Below, in pieces: positions 45,010 to 54,171 of a stretch of 56,671 bases of DNA. The notes below the pieces were generated by a model, which saw nothing but the letters and a program-made list of their open reading frames with translations, did not search any database and had not been told where the DNA came from. Source of the stretch: JBOFFC01 sp051648405 (GTDB lineage Bacteria > Planctomycetota > Planctomycetia > Pirellulales > Lacipirellulaceae); NCBI GenBank assembly GCA_051648405.1, contig JBOFFC010000018.1:1-56671 (forward strand). The letters run 5' to 3'. How positions within the stretch are numbered: the stretch's first letter is position 1; every line of letters begins with the position of its first letter. The position numbers were made by a program, and so were the translations under genes.

Positions 45010-45085
45010 CGCACCAACAAGCGGTCAGCTATCCGCCGTCAGCGGCTTATCGGCCCACTGCCGGCTGCCCACTGCCCGCAGCCGG
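45010..45085. repeat. Low-complexity intergenic repeat near clpP
   Basis: Words built from cactgcc and ccgtcagcgg repeat imperfectly between the lipoprotein gene start (44891) and the downstream clpP end (45091). The same word style occurs at 7300-7337 and 16671-16724. No other signal is seen in 44892-45090. Confidence 0.45.
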
Positions 45086-45090
45086 CTACG

Positions 45091-45681
45091 TCACTTGCCC
45101 GGCATGTGGTCGATGATCTTATCGACCAGTCGGTAATCGAGCGCCTCGCTCGCGGACATGAAGTAGTCGCGGTCGGTGTCTTTCTCGAGCTGCTCGACGG
45201 TCTTGCCGCAGTGCTTGGCGAGGATCCCGTTGAGCTTGGCCTTGGTCTTCTTGTACTCGGTGGCGTGGATCAGGATGTCCTCGGCGGTCCCCTCCATGCC
45301 GGCCAGCGGCTGGTGGATCATGATCCGGCTGTTGGGTAGGGCGTGCCGCTTCCCTTCGGCGCCGGCGCACAGCAGCACGGCGCCCATGCTGGCGCACTGA
45401 CCGAGGCAGTAGGTCGCCACGTCGCAGTTGACGAACTGCATCGTGTCGTAGATCGCCATCCCCGACGTCACGCTGCCGCCGGGGGAGTTGATGTACAGGT
45501 GGATGTCGCTCTTGGCGTCGTCCGACTGCAAGAACAGCAGTTGGGCGACGATGTTATTCGCCACATCGTCGTTGATCGCCGAGCCGAGGATCACGATCCG
45601 GTCCACCAGGAGCCGGCTGTAGATGTCCATCGCCCGCTCTTCGCGGCCGCTCTTCTCGATGACGTAGGGGATGAGGGGCAT
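45091..45681 (-). CDS. clpP: ATP-dependent Clp protease proteolytic subunit (copy A)
   Basis: 196 residues; serine peptidase that forms a tetradecameric barrel with ClpX/ClpA. The triad is complete: Ser98 (GQCASMGA), His123 (RIMIHQPLAG) and Asp172 (TDRDYF). The INSPGGSVTSG oxyanion-hole loop is present. The N-terminus MPLIPYVIEKSGREERAMDIYSRLL is standard. It is the downstream gene of the tig-clpP-clpP block, 112 bases after the second copy. No clpX is in the window. Confidence 0.96.
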   Translation of the reverse strand: MPLIPYVIEKSGREERAMDIYSRLLVDRIVILGSAINDDVANNIVAQLLFLQSDDAKSDIHLYINSPGGSVTSGMAIYDTMQFVNCDVATYCLGQCASMGAVLLCAGAEGKRHALPNSRIMIHQPLAGMEGTAEDILIHATEYKKTKAKLNGILAKHCGKTVEQLEKDTDRDYFMSASEALDYRLVDKIIDHMPGK

Positions 45682-45793
45682 GGGAGCGGGGTCCTGAGGG
45701 CGATCCGTCAGTCAAACAGCAAGGCGAAACGGGGGGCGAGCCGAGCGTAGCGGCGGCTGCTCGCCGCGCCGCTCGACCCGCGCGGGTCCGCGG

Positions 45794-46516
45794 TCACTCG
45801 TCGTCTTCGTTCTGGGCGACGTTGAGCGCACGAGTGAGGATGTCGTCGACGAGGCCGAACGACTTGGCCTCCTCGGCCGTCATGTAGTTGTCGCGGTCGC
45901 AGGCCCGCAGGATCTCGTCGGCCGTCTTGCCGCAGTGGCCGCCGAGGATCTCGTTGAGCGTCTGCCGCGTCTTAATGATCTCGTTGGCCTGGATCTCGAT
46001 GTCGGAAACCTGGCCGCCGACGCCGCCGTGCGGCTGGTGGATCATGACCTTCGAGTTCTTGAGGGCGTAGCGCTTGCCCTTCTCGCCCCCGGCCAGCAGC
46101 ACCGAACCGCCGCTCGCCGCAAGTCCGACGCAGTAGGTCGCCACGGGGCAGGTGATCATCTGCATCGTGTCGTAGATGGCGAGCGTCGAGGTGACGCTGC
46201 CGCCGGGCGAGTTGATGTAGAAATGGATGTCCTTGCGGCGGTTCTCGCTCTGCAAGTAGAGGAGCTTCATCACGAGCTCGTTGGCGTTGCCGTCGTAGAT
46301 CTCCCCCTGCAGGAAGATCACGCGGTTCTCGAGCAACAAGTCGCCGAGCGTCATCTGCCGCTGCCGCTGGTAGTCGCGGGCGGCGCGGGGGTCGATCGGC
46401 CCCGGCCAGGCCCCGGCAGTTGGCGGGTAAGCCCCGGCCATCGGCGGGTAAGCCCCGGCTATCGGGGGGGGGGTGGGCAGGGCGCCCAGCGGTCGGCGAC
46501 CGGTGGTCTCGTTCAT
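45794..46516 (-). CDS. clpP: ATP-dependent Clp protease proteolytic subunit (copy B, N-terminal repeat)
   Basis: 240 residues. Catalytic Ser135 (GLAASGGS), His160 (KVMIHQPHGG) and Asp209 (CDRDNYM) are present, with INSPGGSVTST. It differs from copy A in a 48-residue N-terminal extension with three copies of an AGAYPP-like unit (residues 20-37), encoded by a 21-bp tandem repeat, and in an acidic C-terminus (QNEDDE). Bacteria with two ClpPs often form mixed barrels. The extension could be a targeting or interaction arm; that is unproven. ATG 46516 is the only good start. Confidence 0.94.
   Translation of the reverse strand: MNETTGRRPLGALPTPPPIAGAYPPMAGAYPPTAGAWPGPIDPRAARDYQRQRQMTLGDLLLENRVIFLQGEIYDGNANELVMKLLYLQSENRRKDIHFYINSPGGSVTSTLAIYDTMQMITCPVATYCVGLAASGGSVLLAGGEKGKRYALKNSKVMIHQPHGGVGGQVSDIEIQANEIIKTRQTLNEILGGHCGKTADEILRACDRDNYMTAEEAKSFGLVDDILTRALNVAQNEDDE
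46410..46472 (-). repeat. 21-bp tandem repeat in clpP copy B
   Basis: Three 21-bp units (46410-46430, 46431-46451, 46452-46472, the last partly diverged) encode the Ala-Gly-Ala-Tyr-Pro-Pro repeats. The unit length equals that of the unrelated nuoJ repeat. Confidence 0.8.
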
Positions 46517-46603
46517 CGTCCGCTCCTTCGTGCAAGAGAGTCCATCGACGCGCCCGACGCCCGGCGAAGCGCCAGCGAGGGTTGTCGCCGTGCCGCGCGG
46601 TCG

Positions 46604-48109
46604 TCAGCCGTCGATGCCGACCTTGATCGCCCGCGGGGACTCGGGGGAGTCGTCCTCGACCGCCTCGGGGATGTCGTGGTCCGCGCCGCCGGCGGCGAAC
46701 GGGATCGCCTCGACGTCGCGGCTCTCGACCTTCAGCGGCTCGTCGATGAAGTCGGCGTGCGACTCGACTAGCCCCATCACCTTGCGTTCGATGATCTGGT
46801 TCCGCAGGACGTCCATCAACCCCCGCTTCTCGATCTGGGCGCGGACCCGGCGCGGCGACTCGCCGCTCTGCATCGACATCAGCATGATCTCGCGGTCGAA
46901 GTCCCCCCCCTCGACGTCGAGGTTCTCTTCCTCGGCGATCCGTTCGAGGATGAAGTGCTCCTTGAGGGCCGCGGCGGTCGAGGCGCGGCTGTTCTGACGC
47001 AGCTCGTTCTCGTGGGCGCGGATCTCGGCCTCGCTGAAGCCGCTGCGACGCAGCTCCATGACGGCCCGCTCGAGCTCGCGGCCGCTTTGACGCTTGAGCA
47101 GCGTCGGGGGGAGCTCCCAGTCGGCGGCCTCGGTCAGCAGGCCGGTGATCTGCTGCCGAGCCTTCTGGTGCTGCGCGTACTCGAGCTGACGCTCGAGGTT
47201 CTTCTTGACCGCCTCGCGGAACTCTTCCTCGGACTTGAAGTTGCCGAGCTCGAGCAAGAACTCTTCGTCGAGCTCGGGGAGCTGCAGCTTCTTGACCTCG
47301 AGCACCTCGATTTCGAGCGCCACTTCCTTGCCTCGGAGGTCGGCGTTGGGGGCGTCCTCCGTCAGCGTGACGGTCGCAGAGAGCTTGTCCCCCTCCTTAG
47401 CGCCGGTCGCCAGATTGGCGAACCCTTCGACACGGGCGTCGATCAGGCTCAGCGTCTCGCGGACCCGGACGACGCGCTCCTCGTCGCTGGCCACTTGCTT
47501 GCCATCAACGGTCGCAACCAGGTTCACGACCAAGTAGTCGCCCGTCGCCGCGGCGCCGTCGTGCGGGACGAGCTGCCCGTACTTCGACAGCATCTGCTCG
47601 ACCTGGGTGTCGATGTCGGCGTCGGCGTAGGTGCGCGTCGGCCGCTTCAGCTTCAGGCCCTTCCACGCGGGGAGGGTGAATTCGGGGCGGACTTCGATGT
47701 TGAACTCGAAGGTTAGCGGCCCCTCCTTGGGAACCTCGACCGCCTCGAGGTCGAGGTCCGGCTCGCTGATCGCGGCGAAGTCTTGCTCCTCGCTCACCTG
47801 GGCGAGGCTGTCCATCAGCAGGGTCCCCTTGACCCGCTGCGCAACGTCGTCGCGGAACCGCTGCTCGACGATCTTCCGCGGGGCGCGCCCCGGGCGGAAA
47901 CCGGGGACCGCCGCCGACGGCATCAGGTCGCTGTACGCGTCGTCGAAGTAGCGGTCGATGTCCTCGCGCGAGATCGTCACCGCGATCCGCCGCTCGCAAG
48001 AGCTGGGCTTCTCGACCTTGACCTCGAGCGTCAGGGCCGGCCGGGCCTCGCCTTCGGCGCCGGCTTGCTCGTCGTTCTGCTCGACTACGTCGCTATTCTT
48101 CGCCGCCAT
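46604..48109 (-). CDS. tig: Trigger factor
   Basis: 501 residues; ribosome-associated chaperone. The ribosome-binding loop (GFRPGRAPRKIVEQRF) is at about residues 70-85. A central FKBP-like PPIase region follows (about 185-270, with the SATVTLTEDAP strand), then the helical arms (about 280-440: ELDEEFLLELGNFKSEEEFREAVKKNLERQLE). It is longer than typical (about 430-450), with an acidic N-terminal start and an acidic C-terminal tail. ATG 48109 is used because upstream in-frame sequence overlaps tRNA-Gly and is Arg-rich. It heads the tig-clpP-clpP block. Confidence 0.95.
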   Translation of the reverse strand: MAAKNSDVVEQNDEQAGAEGEARPALTLEVKVEKPSSCERRIAVTISREDIDRYFDDAYSDLMPSAAVPGFRPGRAPRKIVEQRFRDDVAQRVKGTLLMDSLAQVSEEQDFAAISEPDLDLEAVEVPKEGPLTFEFNIEVRPEFTLPAWKGLKLKRPTRTYADADIDTQVEQMLSKYGQLVPHDGAAATGDYLVVNLVATVDGKQVASDEERVVRVRETLSLIDARVEGFANLATGAKEGDKLSATVTLTEDAPNADLRGKEVALEIEVLEVKKLQLPELDEEFLLELGNFKSEEEFREAVKKNLERQLEYAQHQKARQQITGLLTEAADWELPPTLLKRQSGRELERAVMELRRSGFSEAEIRAHENELRQNSRASTAAALKEHFILERIAEEENLDVEGGDFDREIMLMSMQSGESPRRVRAQIEKRGLMDVLRNQIIERKVMGLVESHADFIDEPLKVESRDVEAIPFAAGGADHDIPEAVEDDSPESPRAIKVGIDG

Positions 48110-48343
48110 CGCTGTCCGTGCCTTCCGGTTGGTCCGCGTTCTCTCCCGGAGGGGGCCGGCCGCGTTTGCGGGGCCACGGGTCCTTGGGGGGGGAGCTTCG
48201 CGTGCTGTGAGCTGCGTGGGCGCCGCGCAGCACACCAGGCCCGCGCGGATCAGCCGAAGCCCGAGAGGATACCCACCCTCCCGCGATCGCGGGAGGGGGT
48301 TGGGTAATCGGCCCCGCGCCCGGAACGTCGCCCCGCGCCTACG

Positions 48344-48387
48344 AAAAAACCCCGCCCGGCGACGCCGTAGTGGCGGGCCGGCGGGGC
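48344..48387 (-). terminator. Intrinsic terminator after tRNA-Gly
   Basis: On the minus strand, ccccgccggcccgcc and ggcgtcgccgggcgggg form a long GC-rich stem, followed by six T. It probably separates tRNA-Gly from tig. Confidence 0.8.
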
Positions 48388-48390
48388 GAG

Positions 48391-48463
48391 AGCGGCTGAT
48401 CGGATTCGAACCGACGACAATCACGTTGGCAACGTGATGCTCTACCAACTGAGCTACAGCCGC
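48391..48463 (-). tRNA. tRNA-Gly (GCC)
   Basis: 73 nt on the minus strand. Acceptor GCGGCTG with CAGCCGC, discriminator T. The D-arm is GCTCAGTTGGTAGAGC. The anticodon arm TCACG-TTGCCAA-CGTGA gives GCC. The T-arm is GTCGG-TTCGAAT-CCGAT. CCA is not encoded. Confidence 0.96.
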
Positions 48464-48784
48464 GAAGACCGACTAGTATCGCGCGGGTCCGCCGCGTGTC
48501 AAGCGACAGTCGGCGCCGAAGGCGAATCTCCTGGGGGTAGCAACGCCCGGCGGGCCACTTTGGTAACCGGGCGAACCAATTTCGCGATCAAACTTCCGAG
48601 AAAATCTTCCCAACCGCGCCAGGGGTCCCTATAGTCGAAGCCAGAGGCTGATCAAAAGCGCAATCGCGTCCCGAGGAAAGTTCGCTCTCTGCGGAGCCCG
48701 CCCCTGGAACAGGCGGGCCGTTGGGGGATGCCGAACCAGCCTCGATCTACTCGTCTCCCCAACTCCTCCCCAAAGGATTCACCC
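48464..48784. other. Intergenic region between tRNA-Gly and PEP-CTERM gene
   Basis: No gene is seen. A tatagt-type -10 candidate at 48631 lies about 150 bases before the PEP-CTERM ATG, without an obvious -35. Confidence 0.35.
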
Positions 48785-49957
48785 ATGGCGTGGCGTTCTT
48801 CACTTCTAGCGGCTGCCCTCTCGGCGGCCACGGCGGGCACGTCGCTCGCCCAGACTAACCTGCTGGTTGGTGGCGGGTTTGACATCAACTTCGGCTTCGG
48901 CGGCGCACCTTTCACCGAGTCGCAAAACTTCGGTTCTTTCCGCGGCTTCGACGGCTGGCGCTCGGACCTAGCCGACGACGGCGACAACAACAACCAGTCG
49001 TGGGACGAAACGACCCCCGGCGGCGACCTGTTCCTCAACATCTACCCGAACGACCTCCTGTTCGCCGGCAACGACGGCGTGCTCCCCCCGATCCTGTCCG
49101 GAATCGGCGGGTCGGTGATGCTGGGACCGTACGACGGCAACGTCTTCTCGGGGCTTTACCAGCAGGTGACGGCCGTCCCCGGGAACACCTACCGGGTGAC
49201 CGGGTTCTTCATCAGCGACCCCACGCAGCGCACGGGCTCGAACCAGCCCGACACGATCTTCGCTCAGAGCACGACGAACTGGGCCGGGTTGAAGGTCGAG
49301 TTCAAAGACTTCCTGGGCTTGGACTTGCCGGCCGACGCAATTGAGCTTCGCGCGCTCGACGCCGCGGTCGACGACCCGTTGCAGGTCGATGGCAAGTGGA
49401 TCGAGACGACCATCGAGGTCCAAGCGCCGACCGACGCCACGCTGATCCGCTGGGTCGGCCTGTTCGCGCAGTTCGCCAACGCCGGGGGCCTGGTGCACCT
49501 CGACAACGCGTCGATCGTGAACCTGACCGCCGGCGCGCCGCTGCTCGGGGACTTCGACTACGACGGGGTCCGTGACGCCGACGACCTGCATATGCTGCGG
49601 CTCACGTCGCAAGGGAAGCTGGTCGCCGCGTCGAATCGCTTCGACCTCAACACCTCCGGCGGCGTCGATGCGGCCGACATCGCGGCTTGGATCGCCCTCG
49701 GCGGCATCCAGGGGGACTACAACGGCGACGGGGCCGTCAATGCGGCCGACTACACCGTGTTCCGTGACACCCTCGACGCGACCGGCCCGGGGCTGGCCGC
49801 CGACGACAACGCCGACCGGCGTATCGACCAAGCGGACTACATCGTCTGGCAGCGCAACTACGGCCCAGGAGCGACCTCGGCCACGGCGATCCCCGAGCCG
49901 ACCGCCGCGGTGCTGGGTTGCCTGGCGCTGGCCGGCGTGGCGCGTCGTCGCCGCTAA
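48785..49957 (+). CDS. Dockerin-like PEP-CTERM secreted protein
   Basis: 390 residues. Signal peptide MAWRSSLLAAALSAATAGTSLA, then an N-terminal beta-sandwich-like carbohydrate-binding-type region of about 250 residues (NLLVGGGFDINFGFGG, FDGWRSDLADDG, VHLDNASIVNL). Next are dockerin-like Asp-rich repeats (GDFDYDGVRDADDLHML; GDYNGDGAVNAADYTVFRDTL; DRRIDQADYIVWQRNYG) and a PEP-CTERM tail (IPEPTAAVLGCLALAGVARRRR). The N-terminal layout recalls other planctomycete proteins whose sandwich binds sugars; that is inference. ATG 48785 starts the signal peptide; 19 upstream codons are in frame. Confidence 0.87.
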   Translation: MAWRSSLLAAALSAATAGTSLAQTNLLVGGGFDINFGFGGAPFTESQNFGSFRGFDGWRSDLADDGDNNNQSWDETTPGGDLFLNIYPNDLLFAGNDGVLPPILSGIGGSVMLGPYDGNVFSGLYQQVTAVPGNTYRVTGFFISDPTQRTGSNQPDTIFAQSTTNWAGLKVEFKDFLGLDLPADAIELRALDAAVDDPLQVDGKWIETTIEVQAPTDATLIRWVGLFAQFANAGGLVHLDNASIVNLTAGAPLLGDFDYDGVRDADDLHMLRLTSQGKLVAASNRFDLNTSGGVDAADIAAWIALGGIQGDYNGDGAVNAADYTVFRDTLDATGPGLAADDNADRRIDQADYIVWQRNYGPGATSATAIPEPTAAVLGCLALAGVARRRR

Positions 49958-49987
49958 GCCGACAAGCGGCTAACACTCGTGTTGCTC

Positions 49988-50037
49988 AGGCCGGATCGAC
50001 TCTCCTCGCAAGAGGGGGGTCGATCCGGCCTTTTTTT
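49988..50037 (+). terminator. Intrinsic terminator of the PEP-CTERM gene
   Basis: 13-bp stem aggccggatcgac/gtcgatccggcct with an 18-base loop, then seven T. Confidence 0.9.
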
Positions 50038-50068
50038 GTGTCTCGACCAAACGCCCGGCGGCCAGATC

Positions 50069-51169
<1,101 letters not shown>

Positions 51170-51342
51170 GGGACGCACGCGCCCGGCGAGGGCGCGTCTA
51201 CGGGGCCGAGAAGAGCCATGCCGGCGAAACCGGCCGTGCCATGATAGCCCGGATCTGGCACACTTCCACCGCGTTGTGCGCGCGACGCTTGTCGCAGCCC
51301 CACCTTCGTTTTTCCCGCGGCGCCCTCGGACGAAACCCAGCC

Positions 51343-52950
51343 ATGGCGGAAGAGCTCTCCCTGGGGCGTCACCTCGTGCGTGCGTGCAAGGCCGCGCCGG
51401 GACGGCTGCGGGCCGTCGATTCGATCGGCGGACGGCTCACCGGGGGGGACCTGTTGCTGAAGGCGCTCGTCCTGCGGCGCCTGCTTTTGCGCGAGGTAAT
51501 CGGCGCCGACGAACGCCGCGTCGGGGTGCTGCTGCCGCCGAGCACCGGCGGGGCGACCGTCAACGCCGCGCTTGCGCTCTGCGGACGCGTGGCGGTGAAC
51601 CTCAACTACACGGCCTCGCAAGAGGTCGTGAACGCCTGCATCCGCGCCGGCGGCATCCGCCACGTGCTCACCAGCGAGAAGGTGATCGAGAAGCTCGGAA
51701 TGAAGCTCGACTGCGAGGTGGTCGCGCTCGAGTCTCTCAAGGACCGCGTCCGCCTGACCGACAAGCTGGCCGCCGCCTGGGGCGCCAAGGCGTCGGGGGT
51801 CGCGGCGCTCGAGCGCTCGCTCGGCATCGACCGCGTGACGCTCGCCGACACGGCGACGATCCTCTTCACCAGCGGCTCGACCGGCAGGCCGAAGGGGGTC
51901 GTCCTGTCGCACGGCAACGTGCTCGCCAACATCCGCGCGATCGAGCAAGCGGTCCGCCTCAGCCCCGAGGACGTAATCCTCGGCATCCTGCCGTTCTTCC
52001 ACGCCTTCGGGTACACGGTCACGCTGTGGGCGCCGATCGTCGTCGGCATGCAGGCCGCGTACCATTTCAACCCACTCGACGCCCGCCAGGTGGCGAAGCT
52101 CTGCAAGGAGTCTGGCGGGACGATCCTACTGAGCACGCCGACGTTTCTGCGCTCGTACCTGAAGCGCGTCGAGAAGGAAGACTTCGCCACGATCGACGCG
52201 GTGATCGTCGGCGCCGAGAAGCTCCCGGGTTCGCTTTCCGACGCGTTCGAAGAGCGCTTCGGCGTACGCCCCTCCGAGGGGTACGGCGTCACCGAGATGT
52301 CCCCCGTCGTCAGCGTCAACATCCCCCCGTCGCGGTCGTCGGGGCTGCGCGTCGATGCGCGCGAGGGGAGCATCGGCCAGTGCCTGCCGGGAGTCCGTGC
52401 GCGGGTCGTCCACCCCGAGACACGCGAGCCGCTCGGCGCCGGCGCCGAGGGGATGCTCGAGGTCACGGGGCCGAACCTCATGCAGGGCTACCTCGACGAG
52501 CCCGAGAAGACCGCCGAGGTGATCCGCGACGGTTGGTACATCACCGGCGACATCGCCCGCATCGACGAAGAGGGCTTCCTCTTCATCACCGGCCGCCAGA
52601 GCCGGTTCTCGAAGATCGGCGGCGAGATGGTCCCCCACATGCGCGTCGAGGAGGAGCTCCAGCACCTGCTGTCGGCAGGGGACCAGGAAGAACTGCGGGG
52701 GGTGGTGACCGCGGTCCCCGACTCGCGCAAAGGGGAGCGGCTGGTGGTCGTCCACTTGCCGATGGACCGCCAGCCCCACGAGGTCTGCCGCGCCCTGCAA
52801 GACGCGGGCCTGCCGAACCTGTGGGTCCCTTCGCCCGACAGCTTCGTCGAGGTCGAGTCGCTGCCGCTGCTCGGCTCGGGCAAGCTCGACCTAAAGCAGC
52901 TCGCCGCGATCGCGCTCGAGCGCTGCGGCGAGAAAGAGTCGCGGGACTAG
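51343..52950 (+). CDS. AMP-binding acyl ligase, Aas-like (acyl-ACP synthetase type)
   Basis: 535 residues. Adenylate-forming enzyme with P-loop motif TSGSTGRPKG (about 183-192), GYGVTEMSP and YITGDIARIDEEGFLFITGRQSR with Lys near the end (GSGKLDLKQ). The opening DSIGGRLTGGDLLLKALVLRRLLLRE and VGVLLPPSTGGATVNAALALCGR match the ligase half of Aas, which acylates lysophospholipids and activates fatty acids on ACP. The acyltransferase half of Aas is absent, so the protein acts alone or with a separate acyltransferase. ATG 51343 is chosen over the frame start at 51163. Confidence 0.88.
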   Translation: MAEELSLGRHLVRACKAAPGRLRAVDSIGGRLTGGDLLLKALVLRRLLLREVIGADERRVGVLLPPSTGGATVNAALALCGRVAVNLNYTASQEVVNACIRAGGIRHVLTSEKVIEKLGMKLDCEVVALESLKDRVRLTDKLAAAWGAKASGVAALERSLGIDRVTLADTATILFTSGSTGRPKGVVLSHGNVLANIRAIEQAVRLSPEDVILGILPFFHAFGYTVTLWAPIVVGMQAAYHFNPLDARQVAKLCKESGGTILLSTPTFLRSYLKRVEKEDFATIDAVIVGAEKLPGSLSDAFEERFGVRPSEGYGVTEMSPVVSVNIPPSRSSGLRVDAREGSIGQCLPGVRARVVHPETREPLGAGAEGMLEVTGPNLMQGYLDEPEKTAEVIRDGWYITGDIARIDEEGFLFITGRQSRFSKIGGEMVPHMRVEEELQHLLSAGDQEELRGVVTAVPDSRKGERLVVVHLPMDRQPHEVCRALQDAGLPNLWVPSPDSFVEVESLPLLGSGKLDLKQLAAIALERCGEKESRD

Positions 52951-52970
52951 CCCTCGCGCGTCGAGCGGGC

Positions 52971-53900
52971 TCAGCGGACAGTGCGCTCGGTCGGGACGAT
53001 CGCTACGGCGGGGACGGTGCTGTAGCGAGCGGCGAGGCGTTCCGACTCGCGGGCCGCGACCCGCTGGCAGACCCGCACGAACTCGGCGCGGCGCGGCTCA
53101 TCGACCGACGTAAGCTTCTGCGCGAGCCGTTCCATGCCGTCCGGGCTGCGCTGCGCCGTGCGTGAGAAGAGCGACGCGAAGCGGACCGTCTCGGTGAAGT
53201 TGTGGTCGGCCGTCTTCACCACCAGCGGGTGGAGCGTCTTCAGGACGAGCACCGCCACCGGCTTGTCGAGCCGCATGAACGAGTCGCAGTCGGCCGTCAC
53301 GTAGCAGCGGCCGTTCGACTCGCGGGTGTGGTGTGCCGTCAGGACCATGACGCACGTCGCCGTCACCGCCGAGGGCATCGGCGGAGCCTCGTAGACCCCC
53401 TCGGCGTGCGTCACCAGGCGGAGCGGCTGGTCCCCCCCACCGGAGCGGTGAAGGACTCGCACGACGCCCCCCGTCCCGGTTCCGTCGGTGGCGCGGAAGC
53501 GTTCCGCGTCGATCCGCTCCAGCCGAAGGCGGCTGATGCCGAGCATGCCCCAGACCTCGACGACGAGCTCGGGGTTATCGACCAGGAACTCGAAAAGCTC
53601 CGGGTCGCAGTCGGCGATGCGCGTCGGCATCCGCCGGTAGAGGGTCGGGTCGTTGACGACGGCCCGCACCGCCTCGCGCTGCGACTCGCCGAGCGATCCC
53701 CACGGGATCTCTTGAGTCGCTTGGCGACGAGCGTCACGCGAGCTCACGCCGGCCCCGGCGGAATCACCCGCAGCGCTCGGCGCCGCGCAGGCGACGACGC
53801 AAGCGGCGACGCACGCCACGAGCGCAAGTAAGTTCGGACGTTTGCCGCGGCAGCGCCACGCGCACTGCGCGCCGGCGCCCCCGCTGTCGCGGCTGGCCAT
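52971..53900 (-). CDS. Secreted protein of unknown function
   Basis: 309 residues. N-terminal hydrophobic segment (NLLALVACVAACVVACAAPSAAG, about 22-44) is a signal or anchor; a Cys just before AAPS is possibly a lipobox. The rest is mixed alpha/beta with no family I recognise. Features are a charged middle (LFEFLVDNPELVVEVWGMLGISRL) and YVTADCDSFMRLDKPVAVLVLKTLHPLVVKTADHNFTETV. The ribosome site ggggggaac lies just upstream of ATG 53900. The upstream in-frame part is Arg/Gly-rich and rejected. Confidence 0.65.
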   Translation of the reverse strand: MASRDSGGAGAQCAWRCRGKRPNLLALVACVAACVVACAAPSAAGDSAGAGVSSRDARRQATQEIPWGSLGESQREAVRAVVNDPTLYRRMPTRIADCDPELFEFLVDNPELVVEVWGMLGISRLRLERIDAERFRATDGTGTGGVVRVLHRSGGGDQPLRLVTHAEGVYEAPPMPSAVTATCVMVLTAHHTRESNGRCYVTADCDSFMRLDKPVAVLVLKTLHPLVVKTADHNFTETVRFASLFSRTAQRSPDGMERLAQKLTSVDEPRRAEFVRVCQRVAARESERLAARYSTVPAVAIVPTERTVR

Positions 53901-54171
53901 CGTTCCCCCCCGGGAAAAACGCCCGCACGGTTCGCCGACGCCCGAGCGCCCGCGACCTCCCCCCGTACCGGTCGTAACGGTTTTGTCGGCACGCCGCGTG
54001 ACGCGGCGTGAGCCCAACGCAACGCCGCTCGCCGCTAGCGGCTCGCGCGCGCTGAATCGCTGCTAGCAGTCACGGCGATGCCCGCGGCGGGGAATCCGCC
54101 TTGCTTGCTAAGCCGGAGGTGCGTGAGACTCACGCTTCAACAGGTTGCCCCCCAAAGCAAGCGAGCGGTGC

